Assembly (NCBI GenBank): GCA_018697195.1
Contig: CM031879.1
Location: forward strand, 40,451,715 to 40,515,714
Length of the DNA: 64,000 bases
Source of the DNA: Certhia americana
Lineage: Eukaryota > Chordata > Aves > Passeriformes > Certhiidae
Direction: 5' to 3'
How positions within the stretch are numbered: position 1 is the first letter of the stretch; the number at the start of each line of letters is the position of its first letter. The notes below the pieces were generated by a model. It was not told the origin of the DNA, made no database searches, and saw nothing but the letters and a program-made list of their open reading frames with translations. The position numbers were made by a program, and so were the translations under genes. Shown here one piece after another: positions 63,349 through 64,000 of this stretch.

Positions 63349-64000
63349 CGAGGCTTTATATTTAGCCTGGAAACAACCAGCCCGGGCATCTTGAATCAGG
63401 CAGACCCAGCACACGTGCAAACGCTACAGCTGCCACCGTGATGCAGATGCTAATAATTCAGCGGCTTTGTACCCTGTGATTATGCATGTGCTGTCTAGTG
63501 GGTCAGATTAAAGAGTTAAACAAAGTGCTTCTCCTTCCCCTCCTGGCGGAAGATAATTCAAACCCATCTGATATTCACAGACAGTTGGACAGCAGCTGAG
63601 GTTTCATTAGGAATCCCACGTATGGCCAGAAGCAACATACACCTCGGTGTTTCCGGGAGCCACAGGCAGCCAGAACAGATGGTAGAAATCATCATCCCCA
63701 GACAGTCATCAGGGGAACCTCAGGCCACATGCTTGAATTTTTCTCAATGAAGCACATAGAAGGCAGGCATTCGATCCATGTGACGGCAGCTGCCAGGTCC
63801 TGGGGGAGCGGGAGACAGCGGAGTGGAGGAAGGCTCTCGCAGGTTATTAACAGGTCACGCTGTGACATTAGCAGTCCGGAAATATCGCCTCTCCCAGGGG
63901 GCTAAAACAAAAGCAAGGGAGAGGTTCCTCGTAATTCAAACACAGTTCAGTGCTTACAGATTACAGAACATAATCTGCTTGGCAACAGCGCAGCACACAG
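63349..64000. promoter_or_regulatory. CpG-enriched, GC-richer edge region; candidate regulatory or conserved element
   Basis: I count about 20 CpG in 650 bp here against about three in the preceding 700 bp, and the GC share rises. It includes a perfect E-box CACGTG at 63412-63417, a TAATAATTCAGCGGC stretch near 63451-63465 and ATTATGCAT at about 63479-63487. It does not reach CpG-island density and shows no clear exon. It may be a conserved enhancer, or the outer flank of a promoter or exon beyond the window. The region runs off the right edge. Confidence 0.35.

Noticed and set aside
1..64000. CRISPR arrays, tRNA or rRNA genes, prokaryote-type operons
   Set aside because: No regularly spaced identical repeats, no recognisable RNA gene and no long adjacent coding frames. 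The repeats are those of a bird genome.

Overview
The window looks like intergenic or deep intronic DNA from a bird. The identifiable repeats are CR1 LINEs, including ends that close with the CR1-type repeat ATTCTGTG/ATTCTGTGA, and two LTRs that I recognise from memory as avian endogenous-retrovirus LTRs. The base composition is AT-rich, with few CpGs outside the last 650 bases. A neoavian, possibly songbird, origin is an inference from the LTR types and was not tested. I found no host protein-coding exon, tRNA, rRNA or CRISPR array. The longest open frame (162 codons, minus strand, 46360-46848) is about what chance gives in 64 kb read in six frames.

Layout. A short CR1 3' end lies at about 455-747. 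From 748 to 23790 the DNA is anonymous and AT-rich, with one GC-richer unclassified block (about 5845-6130), several short perfect palindromes and an A20 tract. From 23791 to 27205 there is a pair of CR1 elements in opposite orientation. The first is a 2.6-kb minus-strand copy with recognisable endonuclease and reverse-transcriptase remnants and an 86-bp inverted duplication. The second is a 0.7-kb plus-strand 3' end. About 115 bp separates their 5' ends. From 27206 to 38372 is anonymous sequence with two identical octamer sites 50 bp apart (33987, 34037) and a short coding-like block ending in A17 (36601-36765). A solo LTR with a perfect 5-bp target-site duplication occupies 38378-38939. Anonymous DNA follows to about 55460, with a possible old SINE tail near 39755-39835 and a T26 tract at 52419. 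From about 55460 to 57516 is a plus-strand CR1 that lost its middle and was later split by a second solo LTR (about 56735-57361). After more anonymous DNA comes a graded CTTGT to CCCTTT pyrimidine array (62454-62635). The last 650 bases are clearly richer in CpG and GC and may be a conserved regulatory element or the edge of a gene region.

No genes work together here. What can be read is the history of insertions: several CR1 subfamilies with different 3' ends, two LTR insertions that recombined to solo LTRs, and later decay. I did not find a new biological system. The observations most worth checking are the CpG-enriched right edge, the inverted duplication inside the CR1, the nested LTR with an R-region hairpin, and the coding-like block with an A tail.
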